From Sphingomonas sp. (GTDB lineage: Bacteria; Pseudomonadota; Alphaproteobacteria; Sphingomonadales; Sphingomonadaceae): a DNA stretch of 44,120 bases. Position numbers and translations under genes: made by a program. Location: assembly GCA_002707985.1 (NCBI GenBank), contig PAOI01000046.1, positions 1-44,120 on the forward strand. The letters are read 5' to 3'. This document shows, in pieces, positions 25,323 to 33,739 of the stretch (positions are counted from its first letter, which is position 1; the number at the start of each line of letters is the position of its first letter). The notes under the pieces are model-generated. The model saw nothing but the letters and a program-made list of their open reading frames with translations. It was not told the origin of the DNA and did no database searches.

Positions 25323-25643
25323 ATGAGCGTAACCACCATCGCGGTCGTGCCGACCAGCAGCGGCAGCCGCTATCTTCAGCAATTGTGCAAACACTGGTCG
25401 CACAATCTGGACGTCGAATTCACTCCCGAGCACGGCACGGTGCGCTTTCCTGCGGAAGGGCGTGCGGGCACCTTTCCGGGCGACGCAGTGCTCACCATGG
25501 ACGCGCGCGATGAAGCGCTGGATGTCCGGATCGACGCGAGCGTCGCGGAACAGCGTGACGTGATGAAGGATGTCGTCGCGCGCCACCTCGATCGCTTCGC
25601 ATTTCGCGAAGCGCCGCTGGCATTCAACTGGCAGGACGGCTGA
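25323..25643 (+). CDS. DUF2218 domain protein
   Basis: About 106 residues matching DUF2218 in pattern (YLQQLCKHWSHNLDVEFTPEHGTVRFPAE, then MDARDEALDVRIDA and VVARHLDRFAFRE). The start at 25323 follows AAAGGAAA at good spacing; an ATGA overlap at 25257 could add 22 residues lacking similarity. It lies directly downstream of the PadR gene and is probably co-regulated. From memory the family is often found near siderophore-use genes, and none are visible here; function unknown. Confidence 0.82.
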   Translation: MSVTTIAVVPTSSGSRYLQQLCKHWSHNLDVEFTPEHGTVRFPAEGRAGTFPGDAVLTMDARDEALDVRIDASVAEQRDVMKDVVARHLDRFAFREAPLAFNWQDG

Positions 25644-25650
25644 GCGCCGG

Positions 25651-26358
25651 TCAGTTGCCTGCGTCGAGCGTCTTGCCGTTGGTAATCACGACCAGATCGC
25701 CGACCTTGGCAGCGGCAAACAGCTGCGCGGCGAATTCTTCGGGCACGCCGATGCAGCCATGGGTGGCATAGCCGGCGATGATGTCGCTGCCGTGGATCGC
25801 CACCCAGTCGCGCGTCAGGCGCAGCGAATAGGGCATCGGCGCGCTGTTATAGGTGCTCGACACATGATCCTCGTCCTTCTCCAATATGGGGAAGGTGCCG
25901 ATCGGCGTCGGCTTTTCGTCGGCGCCGTACAGCACGGCGGTGGTCCCGATCTCATATCCGTCGCGCCATACCGACAGCACCTGCGCTTTCAGGTCGATGG
26001 TGATGATGATGGTGCCGGTGGCCGGGGCGCCGCGCTCGTCCCAATACCAGTCGCCGAACTTGATCGGTTCGGTGATCGGCAGGACACGGCGGACGACCAT
26101 CGCTTCGGGATCGACGGGAGCGGGCGCCGGAGCGTCCTGTACAACCGGCTCCGCTTCGGCGGCGGGAGCAGGCTTTTCGACGACGGGCGCCGAAGCCGTT
26201 TCTGCGGGAGCCGAAGCCTCTGTAATCGCGTCGCCGCGCGCTTCCTTCACCGAGCCTGCCACCGCACGCGTCACATGGAATCCGGCGAGCAACAGCCCGC
26301 CGCTGATGACCGCGGCGAACAGCAATATTCCGACAAATCCGATCAGCTTGCGCGCCAT
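25651..26358 (-). CDS. L,D-transpeptidase (YkuD family)
   Basis: A 235-aa envelope enzyme with an N-terminal membrane anchor (GFVGILLFAAVISGGLLLAGF) and an Ala/Pro/Glu-rich linker to about residue 90. The C-terminal YkuD domain has IHGSDIIAGYATHGCIGVP, where the Cys is the nucleophile and the His its partner. The family cross-links or modifies peptidoglycan through 3-3 linkages or attaches proteins to it. The gene is convergent with the DUF2218 gene, seven bases apart. Confidence 0.92.
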   Translation of the reverse strand: MARKLIGFVGILLFAAVISGGLLLAGFHVTRAVAGSVKEARGDAITEASAPAETASAPVVEKPAPAAEAEPVVQDAPAPAPVDPEAMVVRRVLPITEPIKFGDWYWDERGAPATGTIIITIDLKAQVLSVWRDGYEIGTTAVLYGADEKPTPIGTFPILEKDEDHVSSTYNSAPMPYSLRLTRDWVAIHGSDIIAGYATHGCIGVPEEFAAQLFAAAKVGDLVVITNGKTLDAGN

Positions 26359-26487
26359 CGCTCAGCCAAACTCCGCAATCATTCCATGCGTAAAATGGCA
26401 TGCGCGGGGCCATTGCGCCACCGGTGGATTCGCGCTGACCCGAAGCGGGACAGGCCGCCTTCGCGTTAACCGGCAGGCTTGTCCGCG

Positions 26488-27627
26488 TTACTTCGCGACG
26501 CTCAGATAGGCGTCGAGCACCGCCTGATTGATCAGATCCCAGCGATAGCCCTTGGCGCGTTCGTGCCCGGCCTCACCGGCGATGCGGCGGAAATCTGGTT
26601 GCTGGATGAACCGCGCGATCGCTTCGGCATATCCGTCGATATCGCCCGGTTCGACCAGAATGCCCGACTTGCCTTCCTCGACCATGCCGACTGGACCGGT
26701 AGCGCGTGCGGCAACGACGGGAACGCCGGCTGCCATCGCCTCCAGCGTGACGTTGCCGAAGGTTTCGGTGATCGACGGATTGAAGAAGATATCGAGCGAG
26801 GCAACCGCCATGCCCAGATCGTCGCCGGTCAGGAAACCGCCGAATACGGCGCTCGGCACCTGCTGGGCGAACCAGTCGCGCGCCGGGCCCTTGCCGATCA
26901 CCAGCACGCGATGCTTGACGCCCATCGCTTCGAGCTTGCCGATCACTTCGGCAAAGACGTCGAGCCCCTTTTCGAGGACGAGGCGACCGAGAAAGCCGAC
27001 CACGACTTCATCGTCGGCTATGCCGAGCCCACGGCGCCATTCCAGATTGCGGCGCGCCGGATTGAAGCGATCGTGATTTACCCCGCGCGACCAGATCGTG
27101 ATCGGGCTGGTCACGCCCCATTCGCGCAATATGTCCGAAAGCATTGGGCCGGGTGTCAGCACTGCGTCGGCGCGATTGTAGAAACGCTTCGACAGGGAAA
27201 TTGCCAGCGGCTCGAGGAATTTGAGGCCGTAATAGCGCGGATAGGTTTCGAACCGCGTGTGCAAGGTCGCGACGCTGCCGATGTCGTGCCGCCGCGCCCA
27301 GCTGAGCGCGCGGTGACCCAGAATGTCGGGCGCGGACACATGAACGACATTCGGCGCAAACGCCTTCAGGTCGTCGCGCACCTTCTTGGGCAGACCGGGC
27401 GCCAGCTTATATTCGTCGCGCCCGCCAGGAAGCGGCCATGCCGGTACCGAAACGAGATCGCCGGTCGGTTCGAAGGCAGGCGTATCCGTGGTCGGCGAAT
27501 AGACCCGCAACGTAACACCGCGTTCCAGCAGGAACCCGGCAAGGTTATTCAGCGCCTGGTTCGCACCATCGCGGACATAGTTATAATTGCCGCTGAACAT
27601 GGCAATGCGGAGGTCGGTTGGCTGCAT
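26488..27627 (-). CDS. Family 4 glycosyltransferase
   Basis: About 379 residues with the two-Rossmann GT-B fold. The N-terminal half opens LRIAMFSGNYNYVRDGANQALNNLAGFLLERG. The C-terminal half holds the donor site (VVVGFLGRLVLEKGLDVFAEVI and PSITETFGNVTLEAMAAGVPVVAARATGPVGMVEEG, the E-x7-E motif). Relatives transfer mannose or similar sugars to lipids or polysaccharides. The start at 27627 is chosen by alignment with the fold; no clear ribosome site is seen, and ATG at 27666 is possible. It is a single gene divergent from the SDR gene. Confidence 0.87.
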   Translation of the reverse strand: MQPTDLRIAMFSGNYNYVRDGANQALNNLAGFLLERGVTLRVYSPTTDTPAFEPTGDLVSVPAWPLPGGRDEYKLAPGLPKKVRDDLKAFAPNVVHVSAPDILGHRALSWARRHDIGSVATLHTRFETYPRYYGLKFLEPLAISLSKRFYNRADAVLTPGPMLSDILREWGVTSPITIWSRGVNHDRFNPARRNLEWRRGLGIADDEVVVGFLGRLVLEKGLDVFAEVIGKLEAMGVKHRVLVIGKGPARDWFAQQVPSAVFGGFLTGDDLGMAVASLDIFFNPSITETFGNVTLEAMAAGVPVVAARATGPVGMVEEGKSGILVEPGDIDGYAEAIARFIQQPDFRRIAGEAGHERAKGYRWDLINQAVLDAYLSVAK

Positions 27628-27722
27628 CGGGAGCGGCAGATAGCGGGGTGCGCAGGGAAACGCCATGGGCGTCTGACGTTGTCCCGGGACGGGACCATAG
27701 CCCTTTGCGTGAAAGGACCAGT

Positions 27723-28442
27723 TTGTTGTCAAAACCCGAGGCTGAATCTTCCGCTGAAACCGCACTGATCGTCGGCGCCTCGCGCGGACTGGGTTGCGCC
27801 ATCGCAGCGGAATTTCTGAAACGCGGCTGGCATGTCATCGGCACCGTGCGCGGGCATGAGCGGACGCAGCTTCACGATCTGGCGAGCGAGGCGGAGGGGC
27901 GGCTGTCCATCGAAACGCTCGATATCAAATCGGAGGATCAGATTGCGGCGCTGCGCGCACGGCTGGCGGGGATGCGGATCGACCTTTTGTTCGTCAATGC
28001 CGGGACGACGACCCGCGATCCGGTGGCGCAGATCGATACCGTCACCGATGCCGAGTTCCTGGACGTGATGCACACCAATGCGCTCAGCCCGATGCGGGTA
28101 ATCGAAGCGTTGCAGGATCTGGTGCCCGATACCGGTCTGATCGGTGCGATGTCGTCGGGGCAGGGCAGCATCGGCAACAACGAACAGGGAATGCGTGAGG
28201 CATATCGCGCCAGCAAGGCCGCGCTCAACATGTTGTTGCGCAGCTTTGCCGCGCGAGAACGCGAAAATCCGCGGCCGATGGCGCTGATCGCGCCGGGCTG
28301 GATACGGACCGATCTGGGCGGAGACAAGGCGCCTTTAACGATCGAGGAAACCGTTCCGATGATTGTCGATGTGCTGATCGCCAAGCGCGATCGGCCGGGC
28401 ATCGAATATCTCGATCGTTTCGGCGAAACCGTTCCCTGGTAG
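27723..28442 (+). CDS. Short-chain dehydrogenase/reductase family protein
   Basis: About 239 residues with the NAD(P) motif VGASRGLGCAIA, NAGTT in the core, and the catalytic YRASKAALN. The sequence before the Rossmann strand is short, and the only starts with a ribosome site (GAAAGGA at 27711-27717) are two adjacent TTG codons at 27723 and 27726, so a TTG start is likely. A longer reading from 27618 overlaps the divergent glycosyltransferase. Substrate unknown. Confidence 0.85.
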   Translation: MLSKPEAESSAETALIVGASRGLGCAIAAEFLKRGWHVIGTVRGHERTQLHDLASEAEGRLSIETLDIKSEDQIAALRARLAGMRIDLLFVNAGTTTRDPVAQIDTVTDAEFLDVMHTNALSPMRVIEALQDLVPDTGLIGAMSSGQGSIGNNEQGMREAYRASKAALNMLLRSFAARERENPRPMALIAPGWIRTDLGGDKAPLTIEETVPMIVDVLIAKRDRPGIEYLDRFGETVPW

Positions 28443-28487
28443 CGCTGCCTATTCCCTTTTTGTTCCGCGTGCGATACACCCGCCGCC

Positions 28488-29858
28488 ATGGCGAAAATGC
28501 AGAAACGATTTGTCTGTCAGGCGTGCGGCGGCGTGGCGTCCAAATGGGCGGGGCAATGCACCGATTGCGGCGAATGGAACACGATGGTGGAGGATGCGGG
28601 CGCGTCGTTCACGCCGTTTCAGGCGAAGCATAACCTGCAATCGGGCGGCCGCGCGATCACGATGCTGGGGCTGGATGCCAAGGTACCGCTGCCCGATCGC
28701 ATGGCGACGGGTATCGCCGAGCTCGATCGTGCCTTGGGCGGCGGTTTTGTCGAAGGCTCGGCGACGCTGATCGGCGGCGATCCGGGGATCGGCAAATCGA
28801 CGCTGCTGCTTCAGGCGGCGGCGAAAATGGCGCTGGCGGGCAAGGCGGTCGCCTATGTTTCGGGCGAGGAAGCGTCGGATCAGGTGCGGTTGCGCGCGCA
28901 GCGGCTGGGGCTGGGACAGGCGCCGGTCCAACTCGCCTCGGCGACCAGCGTGCGCGACATCCTGACGACATTGGGGGCGGGGGAGCCGCCCGCGCTGCTG
29001 ATCATCGATTCGATCCAGACAATGCATTCGGACCTGATCGAAGGCGCTCCGGGCACGGTGAGTCAGGTGCGGGCATCGGCAGGCGAACTGATCCGCTTTG
29101 CCAAGGAACGCGGCACTGCGGTCGTGCTGGTCGGGCATGTCACCAAGGACGGCAGCATCGCCGGGCCACGGGTGATGGAGCATATGGTCGATACGGTGCT
29201 GAGCTTCGAAGGGGAGCGCAGCCACCAATATCGCATTCTGCGCGCGGTGAAGAACCGCTTTGGCGGGACCGACGAGATCGGCGTGTTTTCGATGGAGGCC
29301 GAGGGGCTTTCGGAAGTCGGCAATCCGTCCTCACTGTTCCTTTCCGATCGCGATGAGAGCGTGACCGGCACGATTGTGTTTCCCGCTCTGGAAGGCACGC
29401 GGCCGGTGCTGGTCGAGGTGCAGGCGCTGACCGTGCGGCTGGCGAGCGGAGCGACCCCGCGTCGCGCAGTAGTCGGCTGGGATTCGGCGCGGCTTTCGAT
29501 GATCCTCGCGGTGCTTGAGGCGCGGTGCGGGCTCAGTTTTTCTACCTGCGAAGTCTATCTCAACATCGCCGGCGGCTATCGCGTGCAGGATCCGGCGGCG
29601 GATCTGGCGGTCGCTGCGGCATTGATCTCCGCATTGTCCGAACGGCCGCTTCCCAGCGACGCCGTGGCGTTCGGCGAAATCGCGCTGTCGGGCGAAGTCC
29701 GGCCGGTGGCGCATGGCAATTTGCGGTGCCGCGAGGCTTCGAAACTCGGATTTGCCAAGGCATTGGCGCCGGGCACGAAGATGCCCGAGAAATCCGAGCT
29801 GCGGGTATCGGGCTTCAGGACGCTCGCCGCGTTCGTCGATCATCTGCTCGGGCGATAG
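28488..29858 (+). CDS. radA: DNA repair protein RadA
   Basis: A 456-aa RecA-like branch-migration helicase. It has an N-terminal C4 zinc finger (C10, C13, C24, C27), Walker A GDPGIGKST (97-105), the RadA-specific KNRFG motif (VKNRFGGTDEIGVF), and a C-terminal Lon-protease-like domain (ASGATPRRAVVGWDSARLSMILAVLEARCG onward). It processes recombination intermediates. Length is typical and the gene stands alone between the SDR gene and a terminator. Confidence 0.97.
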   Translation: MAKMQKRFVCQACGGVASKWAGQCTDCGEWNTMVEDAGASFTPFQAKHNLQSGGRAITMLGLDAKVPLPDRMATGIAELDRALGGGFVEGSATLIGGDPGIGKSTLLLQAAAKMALAGKAVAYVSGEEASDQVRLRAQRLGLGQAPVQLASATSVRDILTTLGAGEPPALLIIDSIQTMHSDLIEGAPGTVSQVRASAGELIRFAKERGTAVVLVGHVTKDGSIAGPRVMEHMVDTVLSFEGERSHQYRILRAVKNRFGGTDEIGVFSMEAEGLSEVGNPSSLFLSDRDESVTGTIVFPALEGTRPVLVEVQALTVRLASGATPRRAVVGWDSARLSMILAVLEARCGLSFSTCEVYLNIAGGYRVQDPAADLAVAAALISALSERPLPSDAVAFGEIALSGEVRPVAHGNLRCREASKLGFAKALAPGTKMPEKSELRVSGFRTLAAFVDHLLGR

Positions 29859-29890
29859 CGCGCCGCGCTCACGGTAGAAGCGCGGCGTGC
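29858..29890. terminator. Hairpin between convergent radA and serine hydrolase
   Basis: A 12-bp stem with a single G-T wobble (29858-29869 with 29879-29890) closes a nine-base loop, beginning at the last base of the radA stop codon. It stands between convergent genes and so may stop transcription from both sides. T-runs are absent. Confidence 0.6.
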
Positions 29891-29895
29891 CCGGA

Positions 29896-31095
29896 TCACT
29901 CGTCGCCGAACAGTTCCGGATAGGTCCACCACCACGGATAGCGCGTGTCGCCCAGCACCATGGCTGTGATCGCGGGGTAGATCAGCTCGGCGCGAACATC
30001 GTTGCCGAGCAGGACCACGCAGCGTTTGTTGGCTTCGTCGCACTGGGCGATATTGCCGGTCCATTCATTATGCCCGCCCTTGGCGAAGAACCGTCCCGAG
30101 GGCCCTTCCCAGGTATCGACGCCCAGCCCGCCGGCCAGATGCACCTGCGGGCCGCGCGGATCATAGGTGCCGAGCACGTCGATGGTGGGGAATTTGGACT
30201 TGGTGCTGATCGGCACCTGGCCCCGGGTCCATTCGGCGCGCATTTCCGGCGACAGCCCTTCGCCCATCAGCATGCCGCGCCACATCCGCGCCTGATCGGC
30301 GATGGTGGTGTCCATCGAACCCGATGCGCTGACATTGTCGCGCTGGTCGTGCGGCACGAAACTGCCGTCGAACTTGTACCCATCGGCCACATGATCGGCG
30401 AAATCCTCGCGCCACTGCATGCTGGTGTTGGGCATGCCGAAGCGATCATAGATGCGGCGCTGCATCTCGTTCTTTACATTCAGGCCCAGCCCTTGCTCGA
30501 GCACGAACTGAAGCAGATAGAAGCCTTCGCCCGAATAGGCATAGGCCGTGCCCGGCGTGAAATGGAAAGACATGTCCATGTCGGGCTCCAGCCAGCGCAG
30601 ATTGGCTAGGCCCGAGCTGTGGTTGAGCAGCATGCGCGGGGTGAGCAGCCGCCAGTCCTCATCGCCCTTGAGCGAGGACCAGTCGCGATCGCCTTCATTA
30701 TATTCGGGCAGCGGTTTCGCCAAATATTCACTGATCGGGCGATCGAGATCGATCTTCCCCTCATCGACCAGCTGCAGCACCATATAGGCGAACGCTGCCT
30801 TGGTGATCGACGCGGCATACATGATGCTGTCGGTTTCGAGCGGCACCTGATTTTCGACATTGGCGTGGCCGAAGGCGCGGACGTGACGAATCTCATCGCC
30901 GTCGATGATCGCGACCGCCATGCCCTTGACGTCATTCTGTGCCATCAGGGCGGCGATCCGCGCGTCGAGCGCGTCAAAGTCTTCCGCCGGGTCTTCGACC
31001 TGCGCGCCGGTCTGTGCGTCGGCGACCGGCGTGATGATCGTGGCGTGGGCACATGCGACAAGCAGCGCGGCGGCGATCATTCTGAGCTTTTTCAT
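29896..31095 (-). CDS. Secreted serine hydrolase (beta-lactamase family)
   Basis: A 399-aa exported member of the class C beta-lactamase/DD-peptidase family. The signal peptide runs to about VADAQ, and AGGAG precedes the ATG at 31095. SITK is at 96-99; YSGEG stands at the usual Y-x-N position, with Gly in place of Asn; a GGH segment (FFAKGGHNEWTGN) replaces the usual HGG. The altered second motif suggests a peptidase or esterase rather than a true beta-lactamase. It lies 108 bases downstream of the membrane XRE gene in the same direction and may share its transcript. Confidence 0.87.
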   Translation of the reverse strand: MKKLRMIAAALLVACAHATIITPVADAQTGAQVEDPAEDFDALDARIAALMAQNDVKGMAVAIIDGDEIRHVRAFGHANVENQVPLETDSIMYAASITKAAFAYMVLQLVDEGKIDLDRPISEYLAKPLPEYNEGDRDWSSLKGDEDWRLLTPRMLLNHSSGLANLRWLEPDMDMSFHFTPGTAYAYSGEGFYLLQFVLEQGLGLNVKNEMQRRIYDRFGMPNTSMQWREDFADHVADGYKFDGSFVPHDQRDNVSASGSMDTTIADQARMWRGMLMGEGLSPEMRAEWTRGQVPISTKSKFPTIDVLGTYDPRGPQVHLAGGLGVDTWEGPSGRFFAKGGHNEWTGNIAQCDEANKRCVVLLGNDVRAELIYPAITAMVLGDTRYPWWWTYPELFGDE

Positions 31096-31203
31096 CGGAT
31101 TTCTCCTGGTTCGGATCGGTAGAAACACACGTTCGATCCGGTGGCGCGAACGGGCGTCGCGCGGTGGGGTTCGGGTGTCGGGCAAGGTCAGTGGGTCAGG
31201 TGA

Positions 31204-31854
31204 TCATCGCCATCGCCAGGCGACGAAGAAACAGCCTAGTCCGCCGATGATCAGTGCGATGCCGGGGATCAGTGCCCAGCGATACCGCGCCGGACGGTGG
31301 ATTTCGTTGCTGCCGACCAGCATCCAGACGCGCCGACCATTCGGCACCTGCTCGGTAAACATCGGGCCGCGCATCTGCGTGAGAAACTTGGTCTGCTCCT
31401 CGGCTCCGGCAGCACCCGGAGCGATCTCGCTATCCTCCGGCGCGTTGGCCGCGATCACGCCCCGCGATTGATAGGTATATTGCAGCACGGTGCTTGCCTG
31501 ATCGACATTCGAGAAGCCCACGAAGCCGCCGCCGATCACCAGCGCGGCCAGCCCCGCGAGCAACAGGCGACGCGGCGTCTCCACGGCAGCGCGCGACCGC
31601 TCAAGCAACACGTCGCGCAGCGCGTCGATCTCCCGCAACCGATCAAGTTCGGCAGGGAACAGCACGCCGATCATGTCGTCTGGATCGATCCCATAGGCCG
31701 CGACCAGCCGATCGTAGATTTCGCCCGAAGGGATCGATTTCCCGTTCTCCAGCTTGGAAAGATAGGATTGCTCTATCTTTGCTCGCGCCGCGGCTTCGGG
31801 CTGTGTCCAGCCACGCTCGCTGCGCTTGTTCTTCAGGTAATCGCCGAATTTCAT
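31204..31854 (-). CDS. Membrane-anchored XRE-family regulator
   Basis: A 216-aa protein. Residues about 3-62 are a helix-turn-helix of XRE type (YLKNKRSERGWTQPEAAARAKIEQSYLSKLENGKSIPSGEIYDRLVAAYG). A first membrane helix lies near 95-115 (RRLLLAGLAALVIGGGFVGF) and a second at the C-terminus (YRWALIPGIALIIGGLGCFFVAW). The 75 residues between them would face the periplasm, so this looks like a one-component membrane sensor. The serine hydrolase downstream is a possible target or partner. Confidence 0.88.
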   Translation of the reverse strand: MKFGDYLKNKRSERGWTQPEAAARAKIEQSYLSKLENGKSIPSGEIYDRLVAAYGIDPDDMIGVLFPAELDRLREIDALRDVLLERSRAAVETPRRLLLAGLAALVIGGGFVGFSNVDQASTVLQYTYQSRGVIAANAPEDSEIAPGAAGAEEQTKFLTQMRGPMFTEQVPNGRRVWMLVGSNEIHRPARYRWALIPGIALIIGGLGCFFVAWRWR

Positions 31855-32008
31855 GGGGCGGGGCCTTCCTGTTCGATGCCCCTATTCACGTGCAGGAATG
31901 GCGGGAATACAAGCGGAATAACCCGGAATATCCGTGAATTTTTCGATTTCGGGTTCGATATTTCGCCTGACGCTTCCCTTATCGCGATGGCCAAGTCACA
32001 ATCGCGGC

Positions 32009-32575
32009 ATGAAGCAATCGACTTTCCTGAAAATCGCGACCGGGGCCGCGGCTGCCGCCATCGGCGGGGCGATCGTCTATTCACGCGCCACGCGTCCGCC
32101 GGTAATCAATCCCGACGTCCCCGAACCGACCAAACCAGTGGAGATCGACCGCTATCTGGGCAAATGGTATGAACTCGCACGCCACGAGAACCGGTTCCAG
32201 AAGGGGATGGACGCGGTAACCGCCGAATATGGCCTGCTCGGCGACGGCAAGCTGTCGGTGGTCAATCGCGGCATGCGGAACTGGCCCGACGGCGATATGC
32301 AGGAGGCGCAAGCCCGCGCGGTGATCGTTGATGAAACGAGCAATGCCAAGCTGAAGGTCGCATTCTTCGGTCCGCTCTACACCGGCGATTATTGGGTGCT
32401 CGATCATGGCGATGATTATGATTGGGCGATCGTCGGCGAACCGAGCGGGCGGTATCTCTGGGTCCTGGCACGCGATCCGGCGCCCGATGCGCAAACCGCC
32501 GAATTGCTTCTGCAGCGCGTCGATGCACTGGGCTATGACCGTTGGGCGCTGCGGAGAACGCGTCACGCAAAGTAA
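32009..32575 (+). CDS. Lipocalin family protein (Blc-like)
   Basis: A 188-aa protein with an N-terminal membrane anchor (FLKIATGAAAAAIGGAIVY) and the lipocalin signature IDRYLGKWYELARHENRFQ. The other conserved strands follow (LKVAFFGPLYTGDYWVLDHGDDYDWAIVGEPSGRYLWVLAR). Bacterial lipocalins bind fatty acids or lysophospholipids in the envelope. Unlike E. coli Blc no lipobox Cys is visible, so it is probably anchored by a helix. ATG at 32009; an earlier in-frame start adds an unconserved stretch. Confidence 0.92.
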   Translation: MKQSTFLKIATGAAAAAIGGAIVYSRATRPPVINPDVPEPTKPVEIDRYLGKWYELARHENRFQKGMDAVTAEYGLLGDGKLSVVNRGMRNWPDGDMQEAQARAVIVDETSNAKLKVAFFGPLYTGDYWVLDHGDDYDWAIVGEPSGRYLWVLARDPAPDAQTAELLLQRVDALGYDRWALRRTRHAK

Positions 32576-32593
32576 CTCCCGTTCTGCTTGCCA

Positions 32594-32615
32594 GTGTATT
32601 GCAGATATAATACAC
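32594..32615. promoter_or_regulatory. Inverted repeat GTGTATT-N8-AATACAC
   Basis: A perfect 7-bp dyad (32594-32600 and 32609-32615) stands 30 bases upstream of the DUF5694-like gene and overlaps a perfect TATAAT (32606-32611). No -35 at standard spacing is obvious. The dyad over a -10 box has the form of a repressor site. Confidence 0.45.
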
Positions 32616-32645
32616 GCGGGCCTTCAATGGAATGGAAGGCAGGCA

Positions 32646-33692
32646 ATGCGGACGATGATGCTGGCAATTGCGGGCTTGATTGCCTGCGTGGGTGGCGCGC
32701 ATGCTCAGGAACAATCGGCCGGTACCGGGCGGGCACCCAATGAAGTGCTGGTGCTGGGCACGTCGCATCTGTCCGGCTGGCCCGACGATGTGCCGCTGGC
32801 GAATCTCGACCCGCTGATCGATCGGCTCGCGGCGTGGCAGCCGCGCATGATCGCGATCGAATCGATTCCCGGCGACCAATGCTATCTGATGCGGCGCCAG
32901 CCCGAATTCGCGGACACGGCGAAGGACTTTTGCCCTGACACCGAAGCTGCGTTTGCCGCCACGGGTCTGGACGTGCCGCAGGCGATTGCCGAGCGGGCGC
33001 GGCTGCTGGCTGCACTGCCCGAAACGCCGAGCGCGGCGGAACGTCGGCATCTGGCGGCGGTGATGCTCGCGTCGGGCGATCCGACTTCGGCAGTGGTGCA
33101 ATGGCTTTATCTTCCCGAATCCGAACGGCATGCAGGGGACGGGATCGATTCCGTGCTGGCCGATCGGCTCGACCGGCTGATGCTGCGCCGGAATGAAAAT
33201 TACGCGCTGTCGGCGCGGCTCGCGGTTCGGCTGGGCCTGCAGGAGGTTGTCCAGATGGACGATCAGGGCGTGTCGCTGCCGATCGATGACGGGGACGCAT
33301 ATGGCGCGGCGATAAGCGCAGCCTGGGCGGCGGCGCGCGTCGAACCTACGGCAGAAGAGGTGGCCGCGCGCGGGCCGGGGCTCTACAGCGCGGAGGGGGT
33401 GCTGGAGGCCTACCGCCTCTACAACGCGCCCGACTATCCGGCGAAGGTCTATGCCAGCGATTTCGGGGCGACGCTCGCAGAGCCTTCCGCGGGGCAATAT
33501 GGCCGGATGTACGTGACCTATTGGGAAACGCGGAATCTGCGCATGGCGGCGAATATCCGCGAAGCGTTCGGCGCAATGCCCGGCAGCCGGATGCTGGTGA
33601 TCGTCGGCGCGTCGCACAAGGGGTATCTCGACCGCTATCTCGGCATGATGCGCGACGTTTCGGTAGCGGATGCGATGGCCGTGCTGAAGTGA
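32646..33692 (+). CDS. DUF5694-like exported protein (TraB/PrgY-like)
   Basis: A 348-aa exported protein with a signal peptide (MRTMMLAIAGLIACVGGAHA). The start of the mature protein, EVLVLGTSHLSGWPDDVPLANLDPLIDRLAAWQPRMIAIESIPGDQC, and the C-terminal SRMLVIVGASHKGYLDRYLGMM recall DUF5694, whose GTxH...IE and GxxH motifs resemble the TraB/TIKI fold. TIKI proteins are metalloproteases, but activity here is unproven. The gene is probably transcribed alone, behind the dyad at 32594. Confidence 0.75.
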   Translation: MRTMMLAIAGLIACVGGAHAQEQSAGTGRAPNEVLVLGTSHLSGWPDDVPLANLDPLIDRLAAWQPRMIAIESIPGDQCYLMRRQPEFADTAKDFCPDTEAAFAATGLDVPQAIAERARLLAALPETPSAAERRHLAAVMLASGDPTSAVVQWLYLPESERHAGDGIDSVLADRLDRLMLRRNENYALSARLAVRLGLQEVVQMDDQGVSLPIDDGDAYGAAISAAWAAARVEPTAEEVAARGPGLYSAEGVLEAYRLYNAPDYPAKVYASDFGATLAEPSAGQYGRMYVTYWETRNLRMAANIREAFGAMPGSRMLVIVGASHKGYLDRYLGMMRDVSVADAMAVLK

Positions 33693-33739
33693 GTTGAAGG
33701 TTAAGGAAACTCAATCCCGTGCGGATCGTTAGCCCCGAC

